Shown: piece after piece, positions 19,642-28,579 of the stretch
Layout: every line of letters starts with the position of its first letter
How positions within the stretch are numbered: position 1 is the first letter of the stretch
The notes under the pieces: model-generated
What the model saw: the letters and a program-made list of their open reading frames with translations, nothing else
What the model was told of the DNA's origin: nothing
Database searches by the model: none
NCBI GenBank assembly: GCA_902810765.1
Contig: CADDYR010000011.1
Coordinates: 1 to 32,005 of the forward strand
Direction of reading: 5' to 3'
Source: Chloroflexota bacterium
GTDB taxonomy: Bacteria; Chloroflexota; Chloroflexia; Thermobaculales; Thermobaculaceae
DNA: 32,005 nucleotides
Translations under genes and position numbers: made by a program

Positions 19642-20816
19642 GCGCAGTCCTTCCAGCTGCTCGTCTCTAGGAGCGACGCGCGCGACAGGAACTCCCTTCC
19701 GACGGGCACGAGGTCGGTCGCGGTGACGAGCACCTGCTGCCTGCGCTCCAGCACCGCCTCGAGCAGGTAGCGCCTGCGCTCCGGGTCCAGCTCCGAGACG
19801 ACGTCATCCAGGAGCAGGATCGGCATCTCCCCGGTCGCGTCCAGCATCAGGTCCACCTCCGCGAGCTTGAGCGCGAGGATCACCGAGCGCTGCTGCCCGC
19901 GGGAGCCGTACGGCGCCATGTCCACGCCCCCCACCAGGAAGAGCACGTCGTCGCGGTGGGGCCCCGAGAGGGTCATGCCCCGGCGCAGCTCGTCGGACCT
20001 GCGCTGCTCCAGCCTCCTGCCGAACGCCTCCGCGAGCGCCTCCTCCCCCGGAGCCTCGGACGGCAGGAGGTCCCCGTCGTTCACCGTGGAGCGGTAGCGC
20101 AGCTCGAGCGGCTCGCCCGTGCCCGCCAGCCTGCGGTGCAGGGCGTCCGCGATCGTGTTGAGCTGCGCGAGGGCCTCCAGCCTCCGTGCGAGCAGATAGG
20201 CTCCGTGCCTGACCAGCTCCTCATCCCAGTACAGCAGCTGGTCGGCGGCGCCGCTCGGCCGCAGGCCGCGGTCGGAGGCGCTCTTCAGCAGGCTGTTGCG
20301 CTGCAGCACCACCCGCTGATACATCTGCAATGTGCGGACGTAGTGCGGGTCTATCTGCGAGATCGTGATGTCGAGGTAGCGCCTGCGGAGGGTCGGTGGC
20401 CCCACGATCAGGTCGAGGTCCTGGGGGCCGAACATCACCGCGTTGACCTGACCAATCAGGTCTATCGCGCGGCGCGGCCGGTCGTTCACGCGGATGCGCT
20501 TGCGGGTGGTGGTTACCCCCTCTCCCCCGTCCCTCATCACTATGATCTCCACGTCGAGGCCGCCGCGCTTGTGGACGTGCGCCGCGATGCGCGCGAACGG
20601 AGGGAGGCCGTACTCCGGCTGCGCGTGCCAGTGCACCACCTCGCGGTCCGAGCCCGCGCGGTGCGACCTCGTCGTCGCGAGGAAGTAGATCGCCTCGAGC
20701 AGCGAGGTCTTCCCGCTCGCGTTCCCTCCGAGCACGAGGATGGGTCCGTTCGGGAGGGTGACGTCGAGGCGGCGGTAGTTCCGGAAGTTCGTGAGCGAGA
20801 GGGTGGAGCAGTACAT
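19638..20816 (-). CDS. recF: DNA replication and repair protein RecF
   Basis: RecF is an SMC-like ATPase that helps load RecA at gaps. Walker A is GGNASGKT at residues 30-37, the ABC signature appears as TLSGPHRDDVLF, and Walker B as PILLLDDVVSELD. QQRSVILALKLAE is the conserved stretch before Walker B. Length is 392 residues. The ATG at 20816 has no recognisable Shine-Dalgarno; instead a TATAAT lies 9 nt before it, suggesting a leaderless mRNA. It is not next to dnaA/dnaN/gyrB as in many genomes, but beside DUF2203 on the other strand. Confidence 0.95.
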   Translation of the reverse strand: MYCSTLSLTNFRNYRRLDVTLPNGPILVLGGNASGKTSLLEAIYFLATTRSHRAGSDREVVHWHAQPEYGLPPFARIAAHVHKRGGLDVEIIVMRDGGEGVTTTRKRIRVNDRPRRAIDLIGQVNAVMFGPQDLDLIVGPPTLRRRYLDITISQIDPHYVRTLQMYQRVVLQRNSLLKSASDRGLRPSGAADQLLYWDEELVRHGAYLLARRLEALAQLNTIADALHRRLAGTGEPLELRYRSTVNDGDLLPSEAPGEEALAEAFGRRLEQRRSDELRRGMTLSGPHRDDVLFLVGGVDMAPYGSRGQQRSVILALKLAEVDLMLDATGEMPILLLDDVVSELDPERRRYLLEAVLERRQQVLVTATDLVPVGREFLSRASLLETSSWKDCA

Positions 20817-20824
20817 CGCCCCGG

Positions 20825-20833
20825 ATTATATCA
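20825..20833 (-). promoter_or_regulatory. recF promoter, extended -10
   Basis: On the leftward strand TGATATAAT gives a perfect TATAAT (20825-20830) with TG in extended position and no clear -35. The expected start, 6-9 nt downstream, is at 20816-20819, that is at or within three bases of the recF ATG. This predicts leaderless or nearly leaderless translation. Confidence 0.55.
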
Positions 20834-20959
20834 CCCGCCCGGCACGGTCCCGCGCGGCCCCCTTGGCAGCGCGTATGCGAAATCAGCGGCGAGCGGTACT
20901 CAGCCGGAGGGCGGCGCGGCACCGGTCCCGCCCGCTGGTGCTTCGAAGGAGTTGAACTC

Positions 20960-22786
20960 ATGCCCCGTACAGTTGCCGATGCGATGGTCGAGCGCCTGAT
21001 CGAGTGGGGAGTTGATACCGTGTTCGGGCTGCCGGGCGACGGGATCAACGGCCTCATGGAGGCTCTGCGCAAGCACCGCGACAAGGTCCGCTACGTGCAC
21101 GTCAGGCACGAGGAGGTGGGAGCGATGGCGGCCGTCGGATACGCCAAGTTCACCGGCAGGCTCGGCGTGTGCTTCTCGACGGCCTCTCCGGGCGCGATCC
21201 ACCTGATGAACGGCATCTACGACGCGCGGCTGGAGCAGGCGCCGATCCTCGCGATCACCGGCATGACCTACCACGACCTGATCGGCACCTTCTACCTGCA
21301 GGACATACACACGGACTACCTGATGCAGGACGCCTGCGTGTACAACGAGCGGATCATGGGGCCGGCGCACCTGGAGAACGTGGTGGACCTCGCCTGCCGC
21401 TACGCGCTCACCCAGCGCGGCCCCGCCCACCTCGCGTTCCCCATTGATTACCAGGCGGCCGAGGCGGAGCCGATGATGCGCTTCAAGCGCAACGTGCCGG
21501 GGCACACGTCCGCGGAGTTCAAGATGCCGCGCCAGCTCCCCGAGGAGGAGGACCTGCGGGCCGCGGCGGACCTGCTCTCCCGCCACTCGAGGATCGCCAT
21601 CCTCGCGGGCGCCGGCGCCCGGGGCGCAGGCGACGAGCTCGAGCAGGTGGCGGAGATACTGGGCGCGCCGATCATAAAGGCGATGCTCGGCAAGGACTGC
21701 GTGCCCGACGACAGCCCGTACGTGACCGGCGGGCTGGGGGTGGTCGGCACACGTCCCTCCCAGGACGCGATGCAGACCTGCGACGCCCTGCTCATCGTCG
21801 GCAGCTCGTTCAACTACATCGAGTTCCTGCCCAAGCCCGGGCAGGCCGAGTGCGTGCAGATAGACGACAAGCCGCAGCGCATCAGCGCCCGCTACCCCGC
21901 GGACGTCGCCCTCGTGGGCGATGCGAGGGCGACGCTGCGCGCGCTCATCCCGCTGCTCGAGCGCAACCGCGACCGCTCGTTCCTCGAGACCGCCCAGCAG
22001 GGGAAGAGGGAGTGGGACGCGCTCATGGAGGAGCGGGGCACCAGCGACGCCGTGCCGATGAGGCCGGAGGTGGTGTCGTGGCACCTGGCGCGGGCGCTCC
22101 GGGACGACGCGATCGTGTGCGGCGACTCGGGGCAGGTCACGACCTGGGTGGCCCGCATGAACCTGCGCCGCGGCCAGATGTTCTCCTTCAGCGGCACGAA
22201 CTGCTCGATGGCCGCCGCGCTGCCCTACTCCATCGGCGCCCAGACGGCGTACCCCGACAGACAGGTCGTAGCGTTCACCGGCGACGGCTCGCTCACGATG
22301 CAGATGGGCGACCTGGCGACGCTCGTGCAGGAGAACCTGCCCGTCAAGGTCGTGGTGTTCAAGAACAACGCCCTCGGCCTCATCAAGTGGGAGCAGATGG
22401 TCTTCCTCGGCAACCCCGAGTACGGCATAGACCTCAGGCCGATAGACTTCGTCACGATAGCGCAGGGCTTCGGCATCCCCGCGGTGCACATCGAGGACCC
22501 GAAGGCGTGCGGCGAGCAGCTGCGCCAGGCTCTCGCGATGGACGGACCGGTGCTCATCGAGGCGGTCGTAGACGCGAACGAGCCGCCGCTGCCCGCGAAG
22601 ATCACGCGCGAGCAGGCGATGCACCTCGCACAGGCGCTCGCCCGGGGCGAGGAGAACCGCGTGCGCATCGGCCTCACGATCGGCCGCCACCTGCTCGACG
22701 AGCACACCTTCGAGGCCAGCTCCTTCGACGTCGCGGACAGGATCAGGGAGAAGCTCCCCGGCGGCGACGGAGGGGAGCAGGGATAG
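20960..22786 (+). CDS. Thiamine-diphosphate-dependent enzyme, pyruvate oxidase/dehydrogenase-like
   Basis: A 608-residue member of the acetolactate synthase/pyruvate oxidase (PoxB) family. The N-terminal Pyr domain has FGLPGDGINGLMEAL and the cofactor-activating Glu51 in HVRHEEVGAMAAVGYAK. The central domain is nucleotide-binding-like (LAGAGARGAGDELEQV). The PP domain holds the ThDP/Mg motif GDG (441-443) to NN (469-470). It probably decarboxylates pyruvate, with FAD and quinone as electron acceptors if it is PoxB-like; the C-terminal membrane-binding region of PoxB is not obvious. The ATG at 20960 has AAGGAG upstream. Acetolactate synthase is less likely because no small subunit lies nearby. 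A separate terminator was not seen. Confidence 0.85.
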   Translation: MPRTVADAMVERLIEWGVDTVFGLPGDGINGLMEALRKHRDKVRYVHVRHEEVGAMAAVGYAKFTGRLGVCFSTASPGAIHLMNGIYDARLEQAPILAITGMTYHDLIGTFYLQDIHTDYLMQDACVYNERIMGPAHLENVVDLACRYALTQRGPAHLAFPIDYQAAEAEPMMRFKRNVPGHTSAEFKMPRQLPEEEDLRAAADLLSRHSRIAILAGAGARGAGDELEQVAEILGAPIIKAMLGKDCVPDDSPYVTGGLGVVGTRPSQDAMQTCDALLIVGSSFNYIEFLPKPGQAECVQIDDKPQRISARYPADVALVGDARATLRALIPLLERNRDRSFLETAQQGKREWDALMEERGTSDAVPMRPEVVSWHLARALRDDAIVCGDSGQVTTWVARMNLRRGQMFSFSGTNCSMAAALPYSIGAQTAYPDRQVVAFTGDGSLTMQMGDLATLVQENLPVKVVVFKNNALGLIKWEQMVFLGNPEYGIDLRPIDFVTIAQGFGIPAVHIEDPKACGEQLRQALAMDGPVLIEAVVDANEPPLPAKITREQAMHLAQALARGEENRVRIGLTIGRHLLDEHTFEASSFDVADRIREKLPGGDGGEQG

Positions 22787-22896
22787 GGCGAGGAGGATCG
22801 CCACACGGTCACATACCGAGCAATCGAGCGAAGGCGCGGTGAACGGGCGTGTCGTCCGGGACACGAACGGGTGCCTGCCAGCGCCATCCGCTCTGA

Positions 22897-23096
22897 TCGT
22901 CCTGAGCCGCCGACGCCCGTCATCCTGAGCCCTTCGCTTCGCTCGAGAGCCTGCCCTGAGCGGGAGCGAAGGGGTAAACTCCGCGAAGGACCTGGAGGGG
23001 GGATGCCGCGAAGGTCCGGGGAGCGAAAGAAAGAAGGAGAGTCTCTGTCCAGGGCGTTGCAGAGATTCTTCGGCCCTTCGGGCCTCAGAATGACAG
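22897..23096. repeat. Second MITE-like repeat region
   Basis: The gap 22787-23299 (513 bp) contains TCGTCCTGAG at 22897, GTCATCCTGAG at 22919, a 9-bp inverted pair CCCTTCGCT/AGCGAAGGG (22930-22938 and 22965-22973), and a terminal inverted end at 23064-23096 that is the exact reverse complement of 18429-18461. The outer ends face each other as in the first region. Frames through it encode typical repeat-derived peptides and no domain. The rest of the gap (22787-22896 and 23097-23299) shows only a short AT-rich island around 23209-23230, possibly promoter DNA for the next gene. Confidence 0.75.
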
Positions 23097-23299
23097 GCAA
23101 GGGTGGGGCCTCGGGGATATGACACATAGTGGCGGCCCCAAGACGACGCGTGGTGCCAGCGCCAGCGATGACAGGGGTAGAGGCGGCCTCGGAACGACTG
23201 TTGCGAGACGATGAATAACATAAAGATGACAGCCGGGCGAATGCCCGCGGCAGCGGGACGGCTGGTAGAAGCATAGCGGCGAGGCGAGAGGAGATCAGC

Positions 23300-26200
23300 A
23301 TGCTGTTCACGACGAGAAGGCCCGGGCTCGGGGAGCGCACTCGGAGCGACCCGGTTCAGCTCCCCCCGCCCGACGTGGACGTGCCGGCGCTCGGGGCGGA
23401 CCTCGAGCGCGCGGTGAGGGGGGAGGTGCGCTTCGACGGGGGCTCGCGCGCCCTCTACGCCTCCGACCTCTCGATCTACCGCCAGGTGCCGATCGGAGTG
23501 GTGATCCCGAGGGACGCGGACGACGTCGTTGCGGCGGTGGAGGTCTGCCGTCGCCACCGCGCGCCGATACTGCCGCGAGGCTGCGGCTCCAGCCTCGCCG
23601 GTCAGACCTGCAACGTCGCGGTCGTGCTCGACTTCTCGAAGTACATGAACCGGGTGCTCGAGATAGACCCCGAGCGGAAGCTCGCGCGCGTCGAGCCCGG
23701 CTGCGTGAACGACGTGCTGAACGCGGAGGCCGAGAAGCACGGGCTGCGGTTCCCGCCCGATCCCGCCACCCACGCGTGGGCGACCATCGGAGGGGGCATC
23801 GGCAACAACTCCTGCGGCACCCACTCGATCATGCACCCTCCGGGCCGAACCTCCGATCACATCGTCGAGATGGACGTGCTGCTCTACGACGGCACGAGGA
23901 TGACCGTCGGACAGCACTCCGAGGAGGAGGTCGAGCGGATCGTCCGGGAGGGCGGCAGGCGCGGCGAGATCTATCGCGGTCTGCGGGAGCTGCGCGACCG
24001 CAACCTCGACCGCATCCGCACCGAGTTCCCGCCGATCGAGCGGCTCGTCTCGGGCTTCAACCTGTACGCCCTCCTGCCCGAGAACCGCTTCGACGTCGCA
24101 AGGGCGCTCGTGGGCACGGAGGGCACGTGCGCGATAGTGCTCGGCGCCACGCTGAGGCTCGTGGACGACCCCGGCCACCGCGTCACGCTCGTGCTCGGCT
24201 ATCCCGACGTGTTCCACGCCGGGGACCACGTGCCCGAGATCAGGGAGTACCACCCCACCGGGCTGGAGGCGATAGACGCCCGAATCCCCCAGAACCTGCG
24301 GAGGAAGGGGCAGCAGCTCGAGGCGCTGCCGCTGCTGCCCGATGGAGGGGGCTGGCTGTTCGTCGAGTTCCGCGGGGAGTCTCTGGAGGAGTCGCGCCGG
24401 AAGGCTCAGGATCTCCAGCGCGCGCTCGAGAGGTCGGACGACCCGCCGCACACGCGCCTGCTCGAGGACGAGGCCCAGCAGGAGATGGTGTGGTCGGTGC
24501 GCGAGAACGCGATCGGCGCGAGCCGCATTCCGGGCGAGCTGGACACGTGGGCCGCGTGGGAGGACGCGGCCGTGCCGGTCGAGCGCCTCGGGGAGTACCT
24601 GCGCGAGTTCAAGCAGCTCCTCGACCGCCACCACCTGCGCTACGTGCTGTTCGGCCACTTCGGGCAGGCTTGCGTCCACTGCCGCACGGACAACGACCTC
24701 AAGACCGCCGAGGGCATACGCGACTTCCGCAGGTTCATGGAGGAGGCGGCGGACCTCACGGTGAAGTACGGCGGGTCGCTCTCGGGCGAGCACGGCGACG
24801 GCCAGCTGCGGGGTGAGCTCCTCTCGCGGATGTACAGCCCCGAGATGATCCGGGCGTTCGACGAGTTCAAGGCGATCTGGGACCCCGACAACAAGATGAA
24901 CCCGCACAAGACGGTGTCGGATACGTACAGGCTGGACGAGAACCTGCGCTTGGGCACGGGCTACAACCCGCCCGAGGTGAAGACCCACTTCGCGTTCGTT
25001 GACGACCACGGCAGCTTCGCCGCCGCGACCGAGCGCTGCTACGGCTTCGGTAAGTGCCGGAGGCTCGAGGGAGGGGTGATGTGCCCCAGCTTCATGGTGA
25101 CCCGTGAGGAGGCGTACACCACGCGAGGCCGGGCGAGACTCCTCTTCGAGATGCTCCAGGGGGAGGCGGTGACCGAGGGCTGGCGGAGCGACGCCGTGAA
25201 GGACGCGCTCGACCTCTGTCTGGCGTGCAAGGGCTGCAAGGGCGACTGCCCGGTGAACGTGGACGTCGCCACCTACAAGGCGGAGTTCCTGTCCCACTAC
25301 TACGAGGGGAGGCTCAGGCCCCGCGCCGCCTACTCGATGGGGCTGATCATGTGGTGGGCTCGCCTGGCGTCCCTCGATCCGGGGCTCGTGAACGCTCTCG
25401 GGCGCTGGCCCGTGGTCTCCGACCTGGTAAAGGGCGCGGCCGGGGTCAGCCGGAGGCGCGAGCTCCCGGCGTTCGCAGCCCGGACGTTCCGCGAGTGGTT
25501 CGCCCGGCGCGGAGAGCGCAACCGGGGCGGCCCGAGGGTCGTGCTCTGGCCCGACACGTTCACGAACCACTTCGAGCCCGAGATCGCGCGCTCCGCGGTC
25601 GAGGCGCTGGAGGCGCTCGGCTACCACGTAGTGCTCCCGCGACGCCCGGTGTGCTGCGGCAGGCCGCTGTACGACTACGGGATGCTGGACCTTGCCGAGC
25701 GCTTTCTCGTGAACGTGCTCGACGCGCTCGGCGACGACATCCGCGCGGGCACGCCGGTCGTGGGGCTGGAGCCGAGCTGCGTCGCGGTGTTCCGCGACGA
25801 GCTGTGCAACCTACTGCCTCACGACGAGGACGCGTCCCGGCTGCGCAGGCAGACCTACCTGCTCTCCGAGTTCCTGGAGCACGAGGCGGGGGACCGCGAC
25901 CTGCCCCGGATCGGCCGCAGGGCGCTCCTCCACGGCCACTGCCAGCAGAGGGCCGTGCTCAGGTTCGACTCTACGACGAAGCTGCTCGACCGGCTGGGGG
26001 TGGAGTACGAGGTGCCCGCCTCCGGGTGCTGCGGCATGGCGGGGAGCTTCGGGTACGAGGCGGAGAAGTACGAGGTCTCGGCGCGGATCGGCGAGCACGA
26101 ACTCCTCCCGGCCGTGCGGAACGCGCCGAAGAGCGCGGTCGTCGTCGCGGAGGGCTTCTCGTGCCGCTCCCAGATCAGGGGCCTGACGGACCGGCGCGCG

Positions 26201-26392
26201 CTCCACCCGGCGCAGCTGCTCGACGCGGCTCTGTCCGGGCGGGCGCTGCCCGCCGAGTACCCCGAGCGGGCGTGCTACGAGCCGCGGCCGATGGGCCCGG
26301 GTGTTCGGAGCCTGGCACTGATGGGGGCGGGCGGCGCGCTCGTCTCGGGGATCGGCCTCGCCGGGCTGCTGCGCTCCCGCCTCGCCCACTGA
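23300..26392 (+). CDS. FAD-binding and Fe-S oxidoreductase (GlcD/GlcF-like, D-2-hydroxyacid dehydrogenase)
   Basis: A 1030-residue single-chain fusion. The N-terminal VAO-type FAD domain carries PRGCGSSLAGQ at residues 92-102 and ATIGGGIGNNSCGTHSI. Next come two iron-sulfur motifs: C580YGFGKC...MCPS, and C640-x2-C643-x2-C646-x3-C650-P. The C-terminal half has the paired CCG domains (PVCCGRPLYDYG and SGCCGMAGSFGYE) typical of GlcF/LldE-like electron-transfer units. It probably oxidises a D-2-hydroxyacid such as lactate or glycolate and passes electrons to quinone. The C-terminus adds about 22 hydrophobic residues (SLALMGAGGALVSGIGLAGLL), a possible membrane anchor. The ATG at 23300 has GAGGAG 6 nt upstream. 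Substrate is not predictable. Confidence 0.9.
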   Translation: MLFTTRRPGLGERTRSDPVQLPPPDVDVPALGADLERAVRGEVRFDGGSRALYASDLSIYRQVPIGVVIPRDADDVVAAVEVCRRHRAPILPRGCGSSLAGQTCNVAVVLDFSKYMNRVLEIDPERKLARVEPGCVNDVLNAEAEKHGLRFPPDPATHAWATIGGGIGNNSCGTHSIMHPPGRTSDHIVEMDVLLYDGTRMTVGQHSEEEVERIVREGGRRGEIYRGLRELRDRNLDRIRTEFPPIERLVSGFNLYALLPENRFDVARALVGTEGTCAIVLGATLRLVDDPGHRVTLVLGYPDVFHAGDHVPEIREYHPTGLEAIDARIPQNLRRKGQQLEALPLLPDGGGWLFVEFRGESLEESRRKAQDLQRALERSDDPPHTRLLEDEAQQEMVWSVRENAIGASRIPGELDTWAAWEDAAVPVERLGEYLREFKQLLDRHHLRYVLFGHFGQACVHCRTDNDLKTAEGIRDFRRFMEEAADLTVKYGGSLSGEHGDGQLRGELLSRMYSPEMIRAFDEFKAIWDPDNKMNPHKTVSDTYRLDENLRLGTGYNPPEVKTHFAFVDDHGSFAAATERCYGFGKCRRLEGGVMCPSFMVTREEAYTTRGRARLLFEMLQGEAVTEGWRSDAVKDALDLCLACKGCKGDCPVNVDVATYKAEFLSHYYEGRLRPRAAYSMGLIMWWARLASLDPGLVNALGRWPVVSDLVKGAAGVSRRRELPAFAARTFREWFARRGERNRGGPRVVLWPDTFTNHFEPEIARSAVEALEALGYHVVLPRRPVCCGRPLYDYGMLDLAERFLVNVLDALGDDIRAGTPVVGLEPSCVAVFRDELCNLLPHDEDASRLRRQTYLLSEFLEHEAGDRDLPRIGRRALLHGHCQQRAVLRFDSTTKLLDRLGVEYEVPASGCCGMAGSFGYEAEKYEVSARIGEHELLPAVRNAPKSAVVVAEGFSCRSQIRGLTDRRALHPAQLLDAALSGRALPAEYPERACYEPRPMGPGVRSLALMGAGGALVSGIGLAGLLRSRLAH

Positions 26393-26614
26393 GCCGTGTC
26401 GGACCACGGAGCGAACGCGGCGATATGCGGGCGATGCCTGATCGAATGGTTCCGTAAGACATGGCACCGGGCGGTCACTTGCCTCCACGTGACAATCCTG
26501 TCATCTCGGCCCGTCAGCGTCGCGGGCGAGACACCCGTGGCTAAAAGCGCCTGGGTGGGTGCTCGGTGGGGACAGTGCGGCACGGATATACCTCCCCAAC
26601 ACTATCCTGCGCTC

Positions 26615-27088
26615 CTAACGTATCTTGCCCGTGATCCTGACGCTTGCGCTCGCGCAGTCGTTGCTCGAGTTCGGATCAACCGTCGTCGCCTCGGAGGTCA
26701 CACACGCCGTATCGTTGGCGACACGCGCCTGCCCGGTTCGAATCTTGGTCACGACCCTCGTAGTGACGGCGTCCCCGCTCGCCACTGTCTGATACTCACA
26801 GGTAGGGCCGTCCGAGCTCACTCCTCGATCGCACGTAACTCCCAGGATCTGGAAGTTGCTCGATAGGTCCTCGCCTACGTCTACCGTCGACGCATCAGGG
26901 CCGTTGTTCGTCGCGACGATAGTGTAGGTGACGATGTCTCCCACCCTCGCGCTCGAGACGCTTGCACTGTTCGTGACGGATAGATCAGCTGTTCCAGCGG
27001 CGTGTGCGGAAGGTCCAAAGGCTGCCAATCCGGCCAAAACCATCCCGAACACGGTTAGCACCCGGATGGCTCTACTGCCAGTTCCCAT
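26615..27088 (-). CDS. Secreted protein with one DUF11 domain
   Basis: A 157-residue exported protein. Residues 1-30 form a Sec signal peptide: basic start (MGTGSRAIRV), hydrophobic core (LTVFGMVLAGLAAFG) and an AHA|AG cleavage site. The mature part is a single DUF11 Ig-like domain (ADLSVTNSASVSSARVGDIVTYTIVATNNGPDAST) ending DPNSSNDCASASVRI. Four cysteines (86, 97, 129, 145) lie in the mature part and could form two disulfides. DUF11 usually occurs as repeats in large surface proteins, so a lone domain with no sorting signal is unusual; it may be a small secreted or complex-bound protein. Its GC is lower than the neighbouring core genes. It is convergent with the FAD/Fe-S gene, leaving a 222-bp gap with nothing recognised. 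Confidence 0.75.
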   Translation of the reverse strand: MGTGSRAIRVLTVFGMVLAGLAAFGPSAHAAGTADLSVTNSASVSSARVGDIVTYTIVATNNGPDASTVDVGEDLSSNFQILGVTCDRGVSSDGPTCEYQTVASGDAVTTRVVTKIRTGQARVANDTACVTSEATTVDPNSSNDCASASVRITGKIR

Positions 27089-27524
27089 GGTATTTCGCTC
27101 CAGTACAGGGCTCGTCCCGGCCCTGTTCGGATGTCGTTACGCGTTCGCCTGACGGATCGGAGTGCTCGATAGGCATCACCTCCCGGACTCAGGCCCTCCG
27201 GCACTATCGGTCATGGACCCGAAGTGCTCCAGACCTGTACATGGTCAATCAGCCCCCTCTACCACGAGATATACTGCTGGGCTGAAGCTGCCGACCGCCG
27301 TGGCCGTTCTCCTACAGGACCGCCTCGTGCCCAACACCAGCCGGGGTGGAACGGTGTTCTGAGGTTACACTGCGTCCGTTCGCGGTCCGTGTAGCAGCGG
27401 TTGAGAGCAGGTGGTGAAGCCGTCGCCGGACGTTCATTGTTCGCGGCCCGGTGTGCGCTCTCGCGACGAAGCTCAGAGGGCACGAGCACCGTGGATCTGT
27501 CTCTTTCGCCGCGGCCACGGACCC
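27089..27524. other. Divergent intergenic region, no gene recognised
   Basis: This roughly 440-bp stretch separates the leftward DUF11 gene from the rightward polyprenyl synthase gene. It holds a 7-bp inverted repeat at 27105-27126 in the DUF11 leader (ACAGGGC/GCCCTGT, 8-nt loop). The small frames on both strands have no ribosome binding site and no recognisable domain. No tRNA, repeat or riboswitch pattern was found. Confidence 0.5.
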
Positions 27525-27533
27525 TGCTACCAT
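27525..27533 (+). promoter_or_regulatory. Possible extended -10 of the polyprenyl synthase gene
   Basis: TGCTACCAT has TG in extended position and a 4-of-6 -10 hexamer; no good -35 is present. The predicted start near 27540 leaves a leader of about 16 nt before the TTG at 27557, similar to the atp P2 arrangement. Confidence 0.35.
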
Positions 27534-27556
27534 ATGGGCGCACGGGAGGTATGGAT

Positions 27557-28579
27557 TTGGACGCGCGCGAGCTGGCGGAGCTCGGGCCGGTGCTGCGCGA
27601 GGAGATGCGACGGGCGCTCCTCGTGGAGGACGGCGAGCCCGAGGAGTTCTACGGATACATGCAGTACGCCCTGGGCTGGACCGACGAGCGCCTCAGCCCC
27701 TCCGCCGACGCGGGCGGCAAGATGCTCCGTCCGAGGCTGTGCCTGCTCGCGTGCGAGGCGGCGGGAGGGGACGCGCGGGCGGCGGTACCGGCAGCGGCCG
27801 CCGTCGAGCTGCTGCACAACTTCACCCTCGTGCACGACGACATACAGGACAACAGCCCTCAGCGCCGCCACCGCCCCTCCGTCTGGAAGCTCGTGGGAGT
27901 GCCGAGGGCGATAGGGGTGGGAGACGGCATATTCGCGGCCTCCCACCGCGCCCTCGAGTCGCTCGACGGCGGAGGGGTGGAGCCGGGGCTCGTCGTCCAC
28001 GCGCTGAGGGAGTTCGACCTGACGACGCTGCGCGTGTGCGAGGGACAGCACATGGACCTGTCCTTCGAGCGGCGGGACTCGGTGCCGCTCGAGGAGTACC
28101 TGGCGATGATCACGCGCAAGACCGGGGCACTGATGGGACTCTCGTGCTACCTCGGCGCGCTCGTCGCCGACGCGCCGCCCGAGGCCCGCGAGCTGTACCG
28201 GGCGTTCGGGGAGCGGCTGGGCGTGGCGTACCAGATCCGCGACGACCTGCGCGGAGTGTGGCAGACCGAGTCGGGCACCGGCAAGCGGGCGATGGAGGAC
28301 GTCTACAGCCGCAAGAAGAGCTACCCCGCGGTCAGGGCGTTCGAGCTCGCGACGGGCGAGGACGCCGCCCGCCTGCGCTCGATCTACTCTGACGGCGAGG
28401 TGTCCGAGTCCGACGCGCTGTGGACCCGCGAGCTGATGGACAGGCTCGGGATCCGGGAGGAGGGGCTCGCCCGCGTGCGAGAGTACGCCTCCTCCGCGAC
28501 GGAGGCGCTCGAGCACACCGGCACGGACGCCTCGAGGCTCGAGGAGTTCGGCTGGAGCCTGCTGGGCCTCAAATCCTGA
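27557..28579 (+). CDS. Polyprenyl diphosphate synthase
   Basis: A trans-isoprenyl diphosphate synthase that elongates allylic diphosphates with IPP. The first aspartate-rich motif is VHDDIQDN, the GGKMLRPRL region precedes it, and the second site is YQIRDDLRGVW followed by GTGKRAMEDVYSRKKSYP, the form common in bacterial FPP/GGPP synthases. A GGAGGT Shine-Dalgarno directly abuts an ATG at 27551, leaving no spacing, whereas TTG at 27557 is 6 nt away, so I chose TTG (340 residues; the ATG adds two). Longer versions run into the promoter. It converges on the hopanoid operon, overlapping hpnG by 11 nt, and could supply FPP for squalene or longer chains for quinones. Confidence 0.9.
   Translation: MDARELAELGPVLREEMRRALLVEDGEPEEFYGYMQYALGWTDERLSPSADAGGKMLRPRLCLLACEAAGGDARAAVPAAAAVELLHNFTLVHDDIQDNSPQRRHRPSVWKLVGVPRAIGVGDGIFAASHRALESLDGGGVEPGLVVHALREFDLTTLRVCEGQHMDLSFERRDSVPLEEYLAMITRKTGALMGLSCYLGALVADAPPEARELYRAFGERLGVAYQIRDDLRGVWQTESGTGKRAMEDVYSRKKSYPAVRAFELATGEDAARLRSIYSDGEVSESDALWTRELMDRLGIREEGLARVREYASSATEALEHTGTDASRLEEFGWSLLGLKS

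Noticed and set aside
22871-23122. Short + strand frame in the spacer before the FAD/Fe-S gene
   Set aside because: Its translation (SPSLRSRACPERE, RFFGPSGLRMT) is derived from the repeat family, not from a protein gene.
20900-25627. 1575-residue open frame on the - strand across the ThDP enzyme and FAD/Fe-S genes
   Set aside because: It is an antisense shadow of two genes with clear catalytic motifs, crosses the repeat region, and shows no recognisable domain.
26396-26866. 156-residue + strand frame overlapping the DUF11 gene
   Set aside because: Antisense to a protein with a signal peptide and a known domain; no domain and no ribosome binding site of its own.
27105-27126. Inverted repeat in the DUF11 leader considered as a riboswitch
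   Set aside because: Only a 7-bp stem is present; no conserved aptamer core such as that of c-di-GMP or other known classes could be identified.
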